Position numbers and translations under genes: made by a program. Source: Chitinophagaceae bacterium DXS (GTDB lineage: Bacteria > Bacteroidota > Bacteroidia > Chitinophagales > Chitinophagaceae). Taken from it: a stretch of DNA of 64,000 nucleotides. The notes under the pieces are model-generated. The model was given only the letters and a program-made list of their open reading frames with translations, searched no databases and was not told the DNA's origin. Below, in pieces: positions 8,643-18,298 of the stretch. The stretch is taken from the NCBI GenBank assembly GCA_030345135.1, contig CP128386.1, forward strand, positions 1,448,621 to 1,512,620, written 5' to 3'. Every line of letters starts with the position of its first letter. Position 1 is the first letter of the stretch.

Positions 8643-9242
8643 ATGCCGTACTGTGAAGTCTTAGCGTTGTTGCAGCAAGGAGAGGAGTCGGCTCTTTCAG
8701 CATTGATGAAAGAGTTTTACAACGACCTGTACAACTATGCATATAAGTTTGCAAAGGATGATGCGCTTGTAAAAGATGCTATTCAGGAGGTTTTTATTGA
8801 TCTCTGGCAACGCAGACACAACGCGGATAAAATAGTGTCCATTCGGTTTTACCTGTTAAAAGCAATAAAAAATACTGTTCTCAAAAGCATTGAAAAAAGA
8901 AAACGTTTTTTGGGTGAGTCAGATGTTGAACCGGCTGCATTTGAATCCGTTTTTGATGTTGAGAAAATTATCATTGAGCGGCAGGTGTCTGAAGAACAGG
9001 CAGCACGCCTGCGTCTGCTACTGGAACAATTATCTGCCAGGCAGCGCGAGATTATCTACCTTACTTTTTATCAACAACTTACTGCCGGTGAAATTGCCTT
9101 GTTGATGAACATTAACAAACAGTCCGTCTATAATTTACTTCACGAAAGCCTCCAGAAGCTGCGTTTATACTGGAAGCAGCAGCCCCTCAATGCCGGCGCG
9201 AATGCAGCGTGTGCGCTATTGGCGATGATGATCGCCAATTAA
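8643..9242 (+). CDS. ECF RNA polymerase sigma factor (FecI-like)
   Basis: 199 residues with the two ECF domains. Region 2 covers about 20-85 (LYNYAYKFAKDDALVKDAIQEVFIDLW), and region 4 about 120-175 (LSARQREIIYLTFYQQLTAGEIALLMNINKQSVYNLLHESLQKL), including the DNA-binding helix-turn-helix. It should direct RNA polymerase to the SusC/SusD genes downstream when released by the FecR-type anti-sigma protein. Unusually, 651 bp of non-coding DNA with a large palindromic element separates it from fecR. The short C-terminal tail is rich in Ala. Confidence 0.9.
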   Translation: MPYCEVLALLQQGEESALSALMKEFYNDLYNYAYKFAKDDALVKDAIQEVFIDLWQRRHNADKIVSIRFYLLKAIKNTVLKSIEKRKRFLGESDVEPAAFESVFDVEKIIIERQVSEEQAARLRLLLEQLSARQREIIYLTFYQQLTAGEIALLMNINKQSVYNLLHESLQKLRLYWKQQPLNAGANAACALLAMMIAN

Positions 9243-9893
9243 TGGACAATTGAAAAGGGACAATTGAAAATGAAATGTCTGTTTCGTTAAATGCGTCATA
9301 TAGAATGCTCGTAAATATTCTTATCTGGCGCATGTTCGGGAGACCTCTCCTGTCGTGCAAATGACAGATTTTATAAAAGTTACAATTTTTCCCGTAGCGA
9401 ATTAAGCTCAATAGAAATGATTGAATCGAGAACCTAATAGTCCGTTAGGACTTTAACCAACAAACGGGTTAATGTCCTACGGACAAAAGAAGCATAAATT
9501 ATTGGCTTTTCTATTGAGCTTAAAGCCCTACGGGCTATCACACCAGGCTTACTGTCATTACCTTTTTGGTTGTGGTTAACCCAATTTTCCGGTCGAGGAG
9601 ACGATGCGGTTGCAAGCTTGCACATTATGAGGTACATGTTATCCGTGCTGTTGTGATTACTTTTTCCGATGAGCCAGGATAGAAATATCGACGATAGGAG
9701 ATATCTACACTAAACAAATGTCCTTCATTGTCAATTGTCCATTTTCAATTGTCAATTAAAAAAGTATTTCGCCGTGCCGCAATGTCTCCGTGGTTCAACA
9801 TAAAAAACATCATCTTTTTTCAAAAAAAACTTTCGAAAAAGCCAGTAGAAAATTCAGATCAGGGGAACTCTTTGTCTAAAACCTGCATTTAGT
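9243..9893. other. Long non-coding gap between sigma and FecR genes
   Basis: No gene seen in 651 bp. It holds: aattgaaaatgg/tcaattgtc words at 9240-9270 and 9724-9760; the nested palindromic element at 9391-9536; a 12 bp perfect palindrome TGCAAGCTTGCA at 9611-9622; and a 'gtctccgtggttc' word near 9785 related to the ctctgtg words at 60133-60182. Confidence 0.6.
9391..9536. repeat. Nested palindromic (REP/MITE-like) element
   Basis: Outer arms 9402-9417 and 9508-9523 are 16 bp perfect inverted repeats (ttaagctcaatagaaa), extended imperfectly to cccgtagc/gccctacggg. Inside, 9440-9458 and 9466-9484 form a second, near-perfect stem built of gtccgttaggac/gtcctacggac plus ttaacc/gggttaa. The whole can fold into one long two-tier hairpin. 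No coding content. Confidence 0.75.
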
Positions 9894-11015
9894 ATGAATG
9901 ATTACCGGCAGTATACTGTAATGAATTTTGTAACGGACCCTGATTTTATGCGTTGGGTGAGATTTGGAAACCCTGCCGACGAACAATTCTGGAATAACTG
10001 GATAAATAATAATCCTGCCAGCAAAGAAATTGTAGAAGAAGCAAGGCTGCTTCTTTTGTCTGTAAAGACGAAGGAAAAAACAGCCGGCGAAGAAGAATTG
10101 CAGCAGGAAGTTGACCGGTTAATGGGTTCCATAAGAACATTTCCTGTTGAGCAAAAGGGTGTAGTGCGCGGAATGTTCGTGCAGCCGTGGATGCGAATAG
10201 CAGCATCCATAATTATTATACTTGGCTGCGCGATATCCGGCTATTTTCTATTCTCCGGTGGAAAGAAAAATAGCTATAGTTATGCCGATGTAGTTTCAGG
10301 TCATAACGACCTGATTGAAAGAATAAATTCAACCCTAAGTCCGCAAAAAATTCTATTGCCAGATAGCAGTAGCGTAGAACTTGCCGCCGGAAGCCGGATT
10401 AGCTACAGTGCCACTTTCGCGCGCAATGCAACGCGTGATGTGTATTTGTCTGGAGAAGGATTTTTTACCGTTACAAAAGATGCCAATCATCCCTTCCGCG
10501 TTTTCGCAAATGAAATAGTTACGAAAGTGTTGGGCACAAGCTTTATTGTAAAAAGTATTCAGGGAGAAAAAGACATTCATGTAATTGTGAAGACAGGTAA
10601 AGTGAGTGTTTACGCGCAGGAGAACGCATCAGCCAGCGAAACTGCTGCTCCCAAACAATTGGGTGGTATTTTGTTAACGCCCAATCAGCAGGTGATCTAT
10701 TCAGTTGCGGAAAAGCATTTTGAAAAGAAATTAGTTGAAGCTCCTGAAGTTGTTACTTCTGATGAAACCAAAGTAAAGCAAGTGCAAAGTCTCGTCTTTG
10801 CAGATGCCCCTGTTGCCAGCGTGTTTGAACAAATGAAAACTGTCTATAAAATTCCCATCGTATACGACGCCGGGAAATTAAGCCACTGCACTATTACAGC
10901 AGATTGCTCAAATGAAAGTTTCTACAACCAACTGGATCTGATCTGCGCCGCCATCAACGCCAGATATGAAGTTAAAGATGGAGAGGTGGTTATCACGGCT
11001 CCGGGTTGTAAGTAA
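9894..11015 (+). CDS. FecR-type anti-sigma factor
   Basis: 373-residue inner-membrane regulator. Residues 1-100 are the cytoplasmic sigma-binding part, a single membrane helix lies at about 101-121 (RIAASIIIILGCAISGYFLF), and the periplasmic FecR domain follows (ILLPDSSSVELAAGSRISYSATF, REVYLSGEGFF-like segment, FANEIVTKVLGTSF). The C-terminal DUF4974-type domain starts at about 310 (LVFADAPVASVFEQMKTVYKIPIVYD) and is expected to contact the STN domain of SusC. It transmits the substrate signal from the outer-membrane receptor to the ECF sigma factor. It lies directly upstream of susC. Confidence 0.9.
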   Translation: MNDYRQYTVMNFVTDPDFMRWVRFGNPADEQFWNNWINNNPASKEIVEEARLLLLSVKTKEKTAGEEELQQEVDRLMGSIRTFPVEQKGVVRGMFVQPWMRIAASIIIILGCAISGYFLFSGGKKNSYSYADVVSGHNDLIERINSTLSPQKILLPDSSSVELAAGSRISYSATFARNATRDVYLSGEGFFTVTKDANHPFRVFANEIVTKVLGTSFIVKSIQGEKDIHVIVKTGKVSVYAQENASASETAAPKQLGGILLTPNQQVIYSVAEKHFEKKLVEAPEVVTSDETKVKQVQSLVFADAPVASVFEQMKTVYKIPIVYDAGKLSHCTITADCSNESFYNQLDLICAAINARYEVKDGEVVITAPGCK

Positions 11016-11190
11016 CGGCCCTTCAAATTTATTCACCATTAAAACCAGCATATGTAAATAATATCACGCCCAATGAAATAAAAAAAGAAACCGGTATTGC
11101 GCCAACAACACCGGTATTCATTTAGCCCCGCCATGTGAAAAGAGGGGATCGTTTTGATCATCTAGTATTTAACCAAAACAATGTAAAGTT

Positions 11191-14100
11191 ATGCAAAATG
11201 CAAAACTAGCCAAACAGCTAACTATTATACTAATGCGAGCCGGATTGCTGCCTTTATTATTGCTATTTATTTTGTGTGGTACAGCTTATGCTGATCACGT
11301 TGAAGGCCAACAGGTGTTAGACAAAAAAATTAAAGTTCAGGTAGAAGGTGCTGAGCTTAAAACAGTTCTTTCAAAATTGTCACAAATTGCCGAGGTAAAA
11401 TTTGTGTACAGCGCACAGAAAATTCCCGTTCAGGCAATAGTAACGCTAGACGCCAATAATGAGCGCCTGGAAGAAGTGCTTGATAAATTGCTATCACCAT
11501 TACAGATAGAGTATAAAGTAACGGGCAACCAGGTTGTCTTGATCAATAAAAATGCAGAAAGAGCTCCCGAGAGTAAACAGAAACTTACAAGTCCTGCAGA
11601 AAATATACTCAACGCCGCGTATGCTAACAATGTAAAAGGGCGTGTTACAGATGAAAAAGGAAATCCTCTGCAAGCTGCGTCGGTAATGGTGAAAGGAACC
11701 ACCAGGGGTGTTACAACCAATGAAAATGGTGTGTTTACTATCAGGGCTGATGAGGGGGAAACGCTGGAAATTACCGCGTTGGGATATCAGCTCAATACAA
11801 TTGTTGTTCCTGCCGGCAGTAATGATCTTTCAGTAATAATGAAAGCCGCTGAAAGCAGCCTGAATGAAGTGGTTGTTGTGGGTTACGGTACACAGAAAAA
11901 ATCGAATATTACCGGCGCAGTAAACACGGTAAAGATGAAAGATGTAGTGGGCGACAGGCCTGTTACTTCCGTTAGCCAGGCATTGCAGGGTGTAGTTCCC
12001 GGCTTGCAGGTAACATATGGTTCAGGTGAGCCGGGCGCAAGAACTGATGTGAACATACGCGGTATGACCAGCATTAACGGAGGTAGTCCGCTGATATTAG
12101 TTGATAACGTTCCTGTACAAGATCTAAGCCTTGTTAACCCGAACGATATTGAAAGTGTTTCTGTATTAAAAGATGCTGCATCTGCTTCAATTTATGGCGG
12201 CCGTACAGCATACGGTGTGGTTCTTATCACAACTAAAAAGCCAATTGGTGATAGAAAAACAAGGTTTGAATATTCAAACAATTTTGCATTCAGCCAGGCT
12301 ACAGATATACCAAAAAGTGCCACACCACTTCAAACGTTACAAATGTTTAAAGATGCCGGCGGCATTACTTATTGGGGTGAAGCGCAGGATCTTGACAAAT
12401 GGATCGGTTATCTGAATGATTATAATAAAAATCCATCCCTGTATCCAAACGGTGTGGTAATAGATAACTCCAAGCACTACTGGCTAAAAGAAAACAATGA
12501 AGCCAAAGATCTTTTCAGAACAGGATTTGCTCAAACGCATAACATTGCGATGAGCGGCGGTTCTGCAAGAAACTCTTACCGGCTGGCATTGGGGGCAACA
12601 AATTCAGATGGAATACTATCAAGCAAGAAAGATAGTTACAAACGTTACAACGTAACATCTTTTGTAAATTCAGATATTGCAAAATGGTTAACTGCCCAAT
12701 TGAATTTTGGCTATACCAATTCAGAAAAAAGTTTTCCGATCACATCATATCCTGCGGGGATCTTTGGTAACATTGCCAACATACCTTCTTTCGCACCAAT
12801 TGGATTTGATTCGGCGAACAACAGGCCATTTGCCACGCCGAGAAATTTTACAGATCTGGCTTCTACCAGCAATGCAAAACTGAATGATATAAGAGCTACA
12901 GGACGGATCATTTTAAAACCAATGGCCGGACTTACTATTACCGGTGAATATACTTTCGATAGACTGACAAGCGATTCAACAGCGTTTGATAAGAAGTTCC
13001 TTGTAACTGATGTAAGTACTTATCTGCCGGCCACTTCAATAGCCAACTCCGTATTTACAAAAGCAAATTCCTTTACCAACTATAACTCAGTAAACTTGTT
13101 TGCCAATTATGACAAACGTTTTGATGATCATAACCTGAGTGTGATGGTTGGTTATAACCAGGAATTCAGTCATACTGAGTTGTTCTATTCACAGATGACC
13201 AATATGATCAACGATGATCTGCCTTCACTTTCCCAGGGTACCGGTGTTTTGAAATCACAGGACTTTTATACGGAGTATGCAGTGCGTGGTTGGTTTGGCC
13301 GTATTAACTATGCTTATAGGAACAAATATTTGTTGGAAGCAAACGGCCGCTATGATGGTTCTTCCAAGTTTCCTCCCAATCATAAATACGGGTTCTTTCC
13401 TTCTTTCTCTGCCGGATGGCGCGTAAGCGAAGAGAATTTTATGCAGGTACTGAAGCCTGTTTTATCAGAGTTGAAACTTCGCGGATCATGGGGTGAGATT
13501 GGCAACCAGGCTACGATCAACAGCAGTGGTTATCCGTATTTCCCTAATAACTATCCTTATGTTCCGCAAATGTCTGCCGTATATTCTAACTGGGTAGCCA
13601 ATGATGCGGTATATACTACGCTCACTACACCGGCATTGGTTAGTTCAAACTTTACCTGGGAAACGGTAAGAACACTCAACCTGGGTTTAAATGTTGGCTT
13701 GTTTAAAAACAAATTGCAGGCTTCGTTTGATGCTTATCAACGTCAAACGCTTGGAATGCTTGCTCCGGGAGCGGCTTTGCCATCTATATTGGGAACATCA
13801 GCTCCAAGGCAAAATGCCGCTAACCTGAAAACCAAAGGTTGGGAGCTGGAAGCATCCTGGAAAGATAATATCGGTAAAATATCTTACTCAATCGGATTTA
13901 ACCTGTATGATACAAAAGCACAGATAACCAGCTATAATAATCCAACAAAATTGCTGCAGGACAAAGATGGCAACTATATGTACTATGCCGGCCAGCAGGT
14001 TGGTGAAATCTGGGGCTACACAACTTCGCGCTATTACACTGAAAATGATTTTGCTGAAGGTACGCTTGATGCAAACGGTAAGAACGGTACATTAAAAGCA

Positions 14101-14733
14101 AATGTGCCTTTTGTTAACGGCTATCCGAAACCGAATCCTGGTGATGTGTTGTATGTTGACAGAGATGGAAACGACACCATTAAAACAAATACAAATACGG
14201 CAAACGATCCGGGCGATAGAAGTATCATTGGTAACACAACACGTCGCCTGCAATTTGGTATTAACGGAACAGTTGCATGGAAAGGATTTGATTTCTCGTT
14301 CTTCGTGCAAGGCATTGGTAAACGTGATCTGTGGTTAAATAATTCACTTATTTTTCCTTATGCTAACGGAAGGTTTAGTAACATTTTTGCCTCTCAAACC
14401 GATTACTGGATGCCCGATCGTCCCAATGCTTATTTCGCACGTTTATATGATGAAGGACTTGGTAATACCAGCGCTAACCGTATGACCCAAACCAAATACC
14501 TGGTTAATGGTGCTTACTGGAGATTGAAGAACGTAACGCTGGGTTACACCTTGCCTTCTGCATTACTAAAACGGGTGCATCTTGAAAAGTTAAGGGTATT
14601 TGTCAGTGGTGAAAATCTGTTCACCCGCAAGCATGTGCCGTCAGGTGTAGATCCGGAAAGTGCAGACAAAGGCTACGGCGTTGGCTATCCTTTCATGAAA
14701 ATGTATTCATTCGGCGCAAACCTTACTTTTTAA
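11191..14733 (+). CDS. SusC/RagA TonB-linked outer-membrane transporter with STN domain
   Basis: 1180 residues. Signal peptide to about 35; STN signalling domain about 48-118 (KIKVQVEGAELKTVLSKLS); carboxypeptidase-regulatory-like beta-sandwich about 147-221 (VKGRVTDEKGNPLQAASVMVKG); TonB-box/plug start at LNEVVVVGYGTQKK; plug domain with VNIRGMTSINGGSPLILVDN; then a long 22-stranded barrel ending in a C-terminal Phe (GANLTF). It imports large nutrients, usually oligosaccharides, with its SusD lid. The STN domain means it also signals to the FecR protein upstream. A direct repeat of caccggtatt (about 11089-11118) sits before the gene. Confidence 0.94.
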   Translation: MQNAKLAKQLTIILMRAGLLPLLLLFILCGTAYADHVEGQQVLDKKIKVQVEGAELKTVLSKLSQIAEVKFVYSAQKIPVQAIVTLDANNERLEEVLDKLLSPLQIEYKVTGNQVVLINKNAERAPESKQKLTSPAENILNAAYANNVKGRVTDEKGNPLQAASVMVKGTTRGVTTNENGVFTIRADEGETLEITALGYQLNTIVVPAGSNDLSVIMKAAESSLNEVVVVGYGTQKKSNITGAVNTVKMKDVVGDRPVTSVSQALQGVVPGLQVTYGSGEPGARTDVNIRGMTSINGGSPLILVDNVPVQDLSLVNPNDIESVSVLKDAASASIYGGRTAYGVVLITTKKPIGDRKTRFEYSNNFAFSQATDIPKSATPLQTLQMFKDAGGITYWGEAQDLDKWIGYLNDYNKNPSLYPNGVVIDNSKHYWLKENNEAKDLFRTGFAQTHNIAMSGGSARNSYRLALGATNSDGILSSKKDSYKRYNVTSFVNSDIAKWLTAQLNFGYTNSEKSFPITSYPAGIFGNIANIPSFAPIGFDSANNRPFATPRNFTDLASTSNAKLNDIRATGRIILKPMAGLTITGEYTFDRLTSDSTAFDKKFLVTDVSTYLPATSIANSVFTKANSFTNYNSVNLFANYDKRFDDHNLSVMVGYNQEFSHTELFYSQMTNMINDDLPSLSQGTGVLKSQDFYTEYAVRGWFGRINYAYRNKYLLEANGRYDGSSKFPPNHKYGFFPSFSAGWRVSEENFMQVLKPVLSELKLRGSWGEIGNQATINSSGYPYFPNNYPYVPQMSAVYSNWVANDAVYTTLTTPALVSSNFTWETVRTLNLGLNVGLFKNKLQASFDAYQRQTLGMLAPGAALPSILGTSAPRQNAANLKTKGWELEASWKDNIGKISYSIGFNLYDTKAQITSYNNPTKLLQDKDGNYMYYAGQQVGEIWGYTTSRYYTENDFAEGTLDANGKNGTLKANVPFVNGYPKPNPGDVLYVDRDGNDTIKTNTNTANDPGDRSIIGNTTRRLQFGINGTVAWKGFDFSFFVQGIGKRDLWLNNSLIFPYANGRFSNIFASQTDYWMPDRPNAYFARLYDEGLGNTSANRMTQTKYLVNGAYWRLKNVTLGYTLPSALLKRVHLEKLRVFVSGENLFTRKHVPSGVDPESADKGYGVGYPFMKMYSFGANLTF

Positions 14734-14754
14734 CGCACTTAAATCATTCTATAC

Positions 14755-16569
14755 ATGAAACGTTCACTAATCATATTAGCCGCAGTTATACTTGTTTTAA
14801 GTGGGTGCTCAAAAACTTATCTTGACAGATATCCACTTGATCAGCAAACAGAAGTTACAGCCTTCAAAACAAGCGATAATTTTAAAACATACGCGTGGGG
14901 ATTGTATGGTACTGCTTTTGTTGGATACGGAAATGATAATGGCGGAGCTGATGATCCTGCTCTGTTATATGGCGATCGCAATTCAGATAATATGGGTTAT
15001 GGCACAGCAGATAACTCAAATGCCTGGGCGCTGCAAACAGTTGTTGTTCCCAATTCAGGTGGTGTTCCTTCAACCGGTGTATCATGGGATTTTTCTTACA
15101 TACGCAGCGTTAACCTGATGCTGGATAATGTTGATCAGTCTGCCATGACGCAGACCGATAAAGATCATTGGAGAAGTGTTGGTCTGTTGTTCAGATCCGT
15201 TCGTTATATGCAATTGTTATCAGGCTATGGGGATGTGCAATGGGTTGAACATGTAGTAAAAGATAGCGATAAAGATATTCTGTACGGTAAAAGAGATCCG
15301 AGAGATACAGTTGCTGCAAGAATATTAAGAGATCTAAAATGGGCAGAAAGCCACATCAAACCAAATGGTGATGGTCCTAATACTATTAATCAAAACGTAG
15401 TAAGAGCCATCATCAGCCGTTTTGGCTTGTTCGAAGGTACATGGCGGAAATATCATGGCCTGCAGGGTGCTCAGACATATCTCCTGGCAAGTATTGATGC
15501 ATCAGCGCAGTTGTTGGCCGCATTTCCTGCTATCAATCCAAGTTATGATCTGTTGTTTAACTCAGAAAGTCTCGCAAATGTTCCCGGTGTTATCTTGTAT
15601 AAAGCTTATGCTGTAAGCCAGCGTACACACGGTATGACGCGCTATTCAAGAACATCTTCCTGGAATTATGATCTTACAAGAGACGCTGTTGAAAGCTATC
15701 TATGCTCCGACGGTAAACCTGTTAAAGCGAGTGCTGATTATAGCGATTCAACGATGTACTCCGAATTTCGTAAGCGTGATCGTCGCCTGTACTACACAGT
15801 AATTCCACCGTACCGGGTTGTGACAGCTAACGGTAATGCTACCTGGTCTCACACCGGGAATGTAGCAGACAGGGAGTTTATTGATACAATGAACAATATC
15901 CGCGGGGCAAGTTCTAAAGCGTTACCTGTTTCTAACTGGAGCTCATTATACGTCGATGCGATCCCGCACTTTAGAGGTACGGGCGCTGCGTTTGTCGCAT
16001 CAAGACTGGGTTATTATTTCTGGAAATTCTACAACACAACAACACCTACTGATGCGACCAATAATACAACAGATTGTCCTGTTTTACATATTGAGGAAAC
16101 TATGCTGAACTATGCAGAAGCGATGTATGAAATGGGACAGTTTAACCAGGGCGTAGCAGATCAGACAATTAACAAGCTTCGTGCAAGAGCAAATGTGGCG
16201 CCAATGCAAGTGGCTGATATCAGCGCTTCATTCGATCCGGCAAGAGATGCTTCTGTAAATCCCGTGTTATGGGAGATACGAAGAGAGCGTCGCGTCGAGT
16301 TGATGGGAGAAGGCTTCCGTTTTGATGATTTAAGAAGATGGAACAAGTGCAACTATATCAATCAGCATTCTCAATTGGGCGTTCGTGTTAAAAGATCCGA
16401 TTATCCTGCCAATGTGGTGAAAATATACCAGAATGCAGATCAGGGATATGTACAATATTTCCAGGATGCAACAACTAAAACATGGCCGGATTATTATTAC
16501 CTGCATCCGTTGCCGTTAAATGATCTTACACTTAATCCAAACCTGGTACAAAACACAGGCTGGAAATAA
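14755..16569 (+). CDS. SusD/RagB family nutrient-binding lipoprotein
   Basis: 604 residues. Signal peptide ends in lipobox LSGC with Cys18, so it is a surface lipoprotein forming the hinged lid of the SusC transporter. Typical features: YLDRYPLDQQTEVTAF near the N-terminus, TPR-like helices in the first half, and the C-terminal RagB/SusD segment with ILWEIRRERRVELMGEGFRFDDLRRWN (about 505-530). The gene starts 21 bp after susC, so the two are co-transcribed. The ligand cannot be told from sequence; neighbouring hydrolases suggest a sulfated or phosphorylated glycan. Confidence 0.94.
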   Translation: MKRSLIILAAVILVLSGCSKTYLDRYPLDQQTEVTAFKTSDNFKTYAWGLYGTAFVGYGNDNGGADDPALLYGDRNSDNMGYGTADNSNAWALQTVVVPNSGGVPSTGVSWDFSYIRSVNLMLDNVDQSAMTQTDKDHWRSVGLLFRSVRYMQLLSGYGDVQWVEHVVKDSDKDILYGKRDPRDTVAARILRDLKWAESHIKPNGDGPNTINQNVVRAIISRFGLFEGTWRKYHGLQGAQTYLLASIDASAQLLAAFPAINPSYDLLFNSESLANVPGVILYKAYAVSQRTHGMTRYSRTSSWNYDLTRDAVESYLCSDGKPVKASADYSDSTMYSEFRKRDRRLYYTVIPPYRVVTANGNATWSHTGNVADREFIDTMNNIRGASSKALPVSNWSSLYVDAIPHFRGTGAAFVASRLGYYFWKFYNTTTPTDATNNTTDCPVLHIEETMLNYAEAMYEMGQFNQGVADQTINKLRARANVAPMQVADISASFDPARDASVNPVLWEIRRERRVELMGEGFRFDDLRRWNKCNYINQHSQLGVRVKRSDYPANVVKIYQNADQGYVQYFQDATTKTWPDYYYLHPLPLNDLTLNPNLVQNTGWK

Positions 16570-16659
16570 CGACGAAACAAATACCGTTCAGCCGAACAAT
16601 TTTCATAGCAGTTAGTGTTTAGAAGAGCGGTACTGTTTCTTAGTTTTTCTCGTAGTTAA

Positions 16660-16700
16660 AACAGGTAACCGATTTAAATCAAACGGTTGCCTGTTCTTTT
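16660..16700 (+). terminator. Strong terminator after susD
   Basis: 12 bp stem (16660-16671 aacaggtaaccg with 16684-16695 cggttgcctgtt, one G-T) followed by tctttt. It separates the Sus pair from the sulfatase genes. Confidence 0.82.
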
Positions 16701-16769
16701 ATCTGGTTATTTCATTTTCTTTGATATTTAGTCTCAGAACAATCGTTTTGCACATCTTAAAACTTGCGC

Positions 16770-18191
16770 ATGAAAAGGATGTATTTGTTAGCCGCGTCTA
16801 TGCTGATATTAGCACACCTCGGCCTGCTTGCTCAATCACCCGCAAAAAAGCCCAATATTATTTTTATTCTCGCCGATGATTTGGGATATGGAGATATTGG
16901 CCCGTACGGACAAACAAAAATAAAAACGCCTCATTTGGATCAGCTTGCTGCTGAGGGCATGAAGTATACTCAATTCTATGCTGGCACATCTGTATGTGCT
17001 CCTTCACGTTCGTCACTAATGACTGGCTTGCATACAGGCCACACATATATTCGTGGTAATAAAGAAGTACAGCCTGAAGGGCAACAACCTATTCCTGATT
17101 CTGCAATCACAGTGGGAGAAGTAATGAAACAGGCTGGTTATACAACTGGTATTTTTGGTAAATGGGGACTTGGTCCCGTTGGTAGCGAAGGCGATCCGCT
17201 AAAGCAGGGCTTTGACAGATTTTACGGATACAACTGCCAACTGCTGGCACACAGATATTATCCTACACATATTTGGGATAATGATACAAAAGTTGATCTT
17301 GATGGTAATGATAACCTGCTTCAGGCAAAGACTTATGCTCCTGAAATGATTCAGCAAAAAGCATTGCAGTTTTTGGATGACAACAAGTCCAAACCATTCA
17401 TGTTATTCCTTACCTATACTTTGCCGCATGCAGAGCTACTTGCACCCGACGATAGCATCTTTCTTGAATACAAAGGAAAGTTTGATGAGAAGCCATACAA
17501 GGGTAATGATTATGGTCCAAAGGCAAACAAAGGAGGTTATACTTCACAACAATATCCTCACGCCATGTTTGCTGCAATGGTTACAAGGCTGGATGTGTAT
17601 GTAGGACAGGTAATGAATAAATTGAAGGCCCTGGGAATAGATGATAATACACTGGTGATCTTTACAAGCGACAATGGTCCGCATCTTGAAGGCGGCGCTG
17701 ATCCCGATTTCTTCAACAGTGGTGGAGGGTTGCGCGGATATAAAAGGGATTTGTATGAAGGCGGTGTGAGGGAACCGTTTATTGCCAGGTGGCCGGGTAA
17801 AGTAAAAGCAGGTACAGTGAATGATTATGCAGGAGCTTTCTGGGATGTATTGCCCACGTTTGCGCAAATAGCAGGAGTACAGGCACCTGCAAACACAGAT
17901 GGAATTTCATTTCTCCCTTCACTATTACAGAAAAAACAAAAGCAGCATGATTACCTGTATTTTGAATTTCATGAGAATGGCGGCACACAATCGGTGAGAA
18001 AAGGGAAGTGGAAGGCAGTCCGTTTAAACGTGTTTGATAAAAACAAGACATCAGTTGAACTATACGATCTTTCAAAAGATCCCGCAGAAAAAAATAATAT
18101 AGCTTCCTCAAACCCCACCAGGGTACAGGAGCTTACCAAATTGATGGATCAGTCACACGTCGAATCCTCGATATTCCCGTTTGAGAAATAA
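16770..18191 (+). CDS. Secreted formylglycine-dependent sulfatase (arylsulfatase A-like)
   Basis: 473 residues, signal peptide to about 21 (LAHLGLLAQS). N-terminal calcium site in ADDLGYGD (35-42). The maturation motif CAPSRSSLMTG starts at Cys76, the residue turned into formylglycine by an FGE-type enzyme; Arg80 belongs to the same motif. Later metal and substrate residues are visible in FGKWGLG, HAELLAP and TSDNGPHLEGG. It removes sulfate esters from a sugar or aromatic substrate in the periplasm. I chose the ATG at 16770 over a TTG six bases upstream. The needed maturase is not in the window. Exact sulfatase subfamily not determined. Confidence 0.9.
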   Translation: MKRMYLLAASMLILAHLGLLAQSPAKKPNIIFILADDLGYGDIGPYGQTKIKTPHLDQLAAEGMKYTQFYAGTSVCAPSRSSLMTGLHTGHTYIRGNKEVQPEGQQPIPDSAITVGEVMKQAGYTTGIFGKWGLGPVGSEGDPLKQGFDRFYGYNCQLLAHRYYPTHIWDNDTKVDLDGNDNLLQAKTYAPEMIQQKALQFLDDNKSKPFMLFLTYTLPHAELLAPDDSIFLEYKGKFDEKPYKGNDYGPKANKGGYTSQQYPHAMFAAMVTRLDVYVGQVMNKLKALGIDDNTLVIFTSDNGPHLEGGADPDFFNSGGGLRGYKRDLYEGGVREPFIARWPGKVKAGTVNDYAGAFWDVLPTFAQIAGVQAPANTDGISFLPSLLQKKQKQHDYLYFEFHENGGTQSVRKGKWKAVRLNVFDKNKTSVELYDLSKDPAEKNNIASSNPTRVQELTKLMDQSHVESSIFPFEK

Positions 18192-18298
18192 AGTCCATAA
18201 AACCATTCGTCGCTCTCTCTAATAAAGAAGGTGCGAGAAAAATAAACCTGCCTGCGTTAACGTACCTCGTGCCTGATGCCGGTTGTAACTCAAATATT

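Noticed and set aside
11089-11118. Repeated caccggtatt before the first susC as a sigma-factor box
   Set aside because: Two copies of a 10 bp word without a matching copy before other genes are not enough to name a promoter element.
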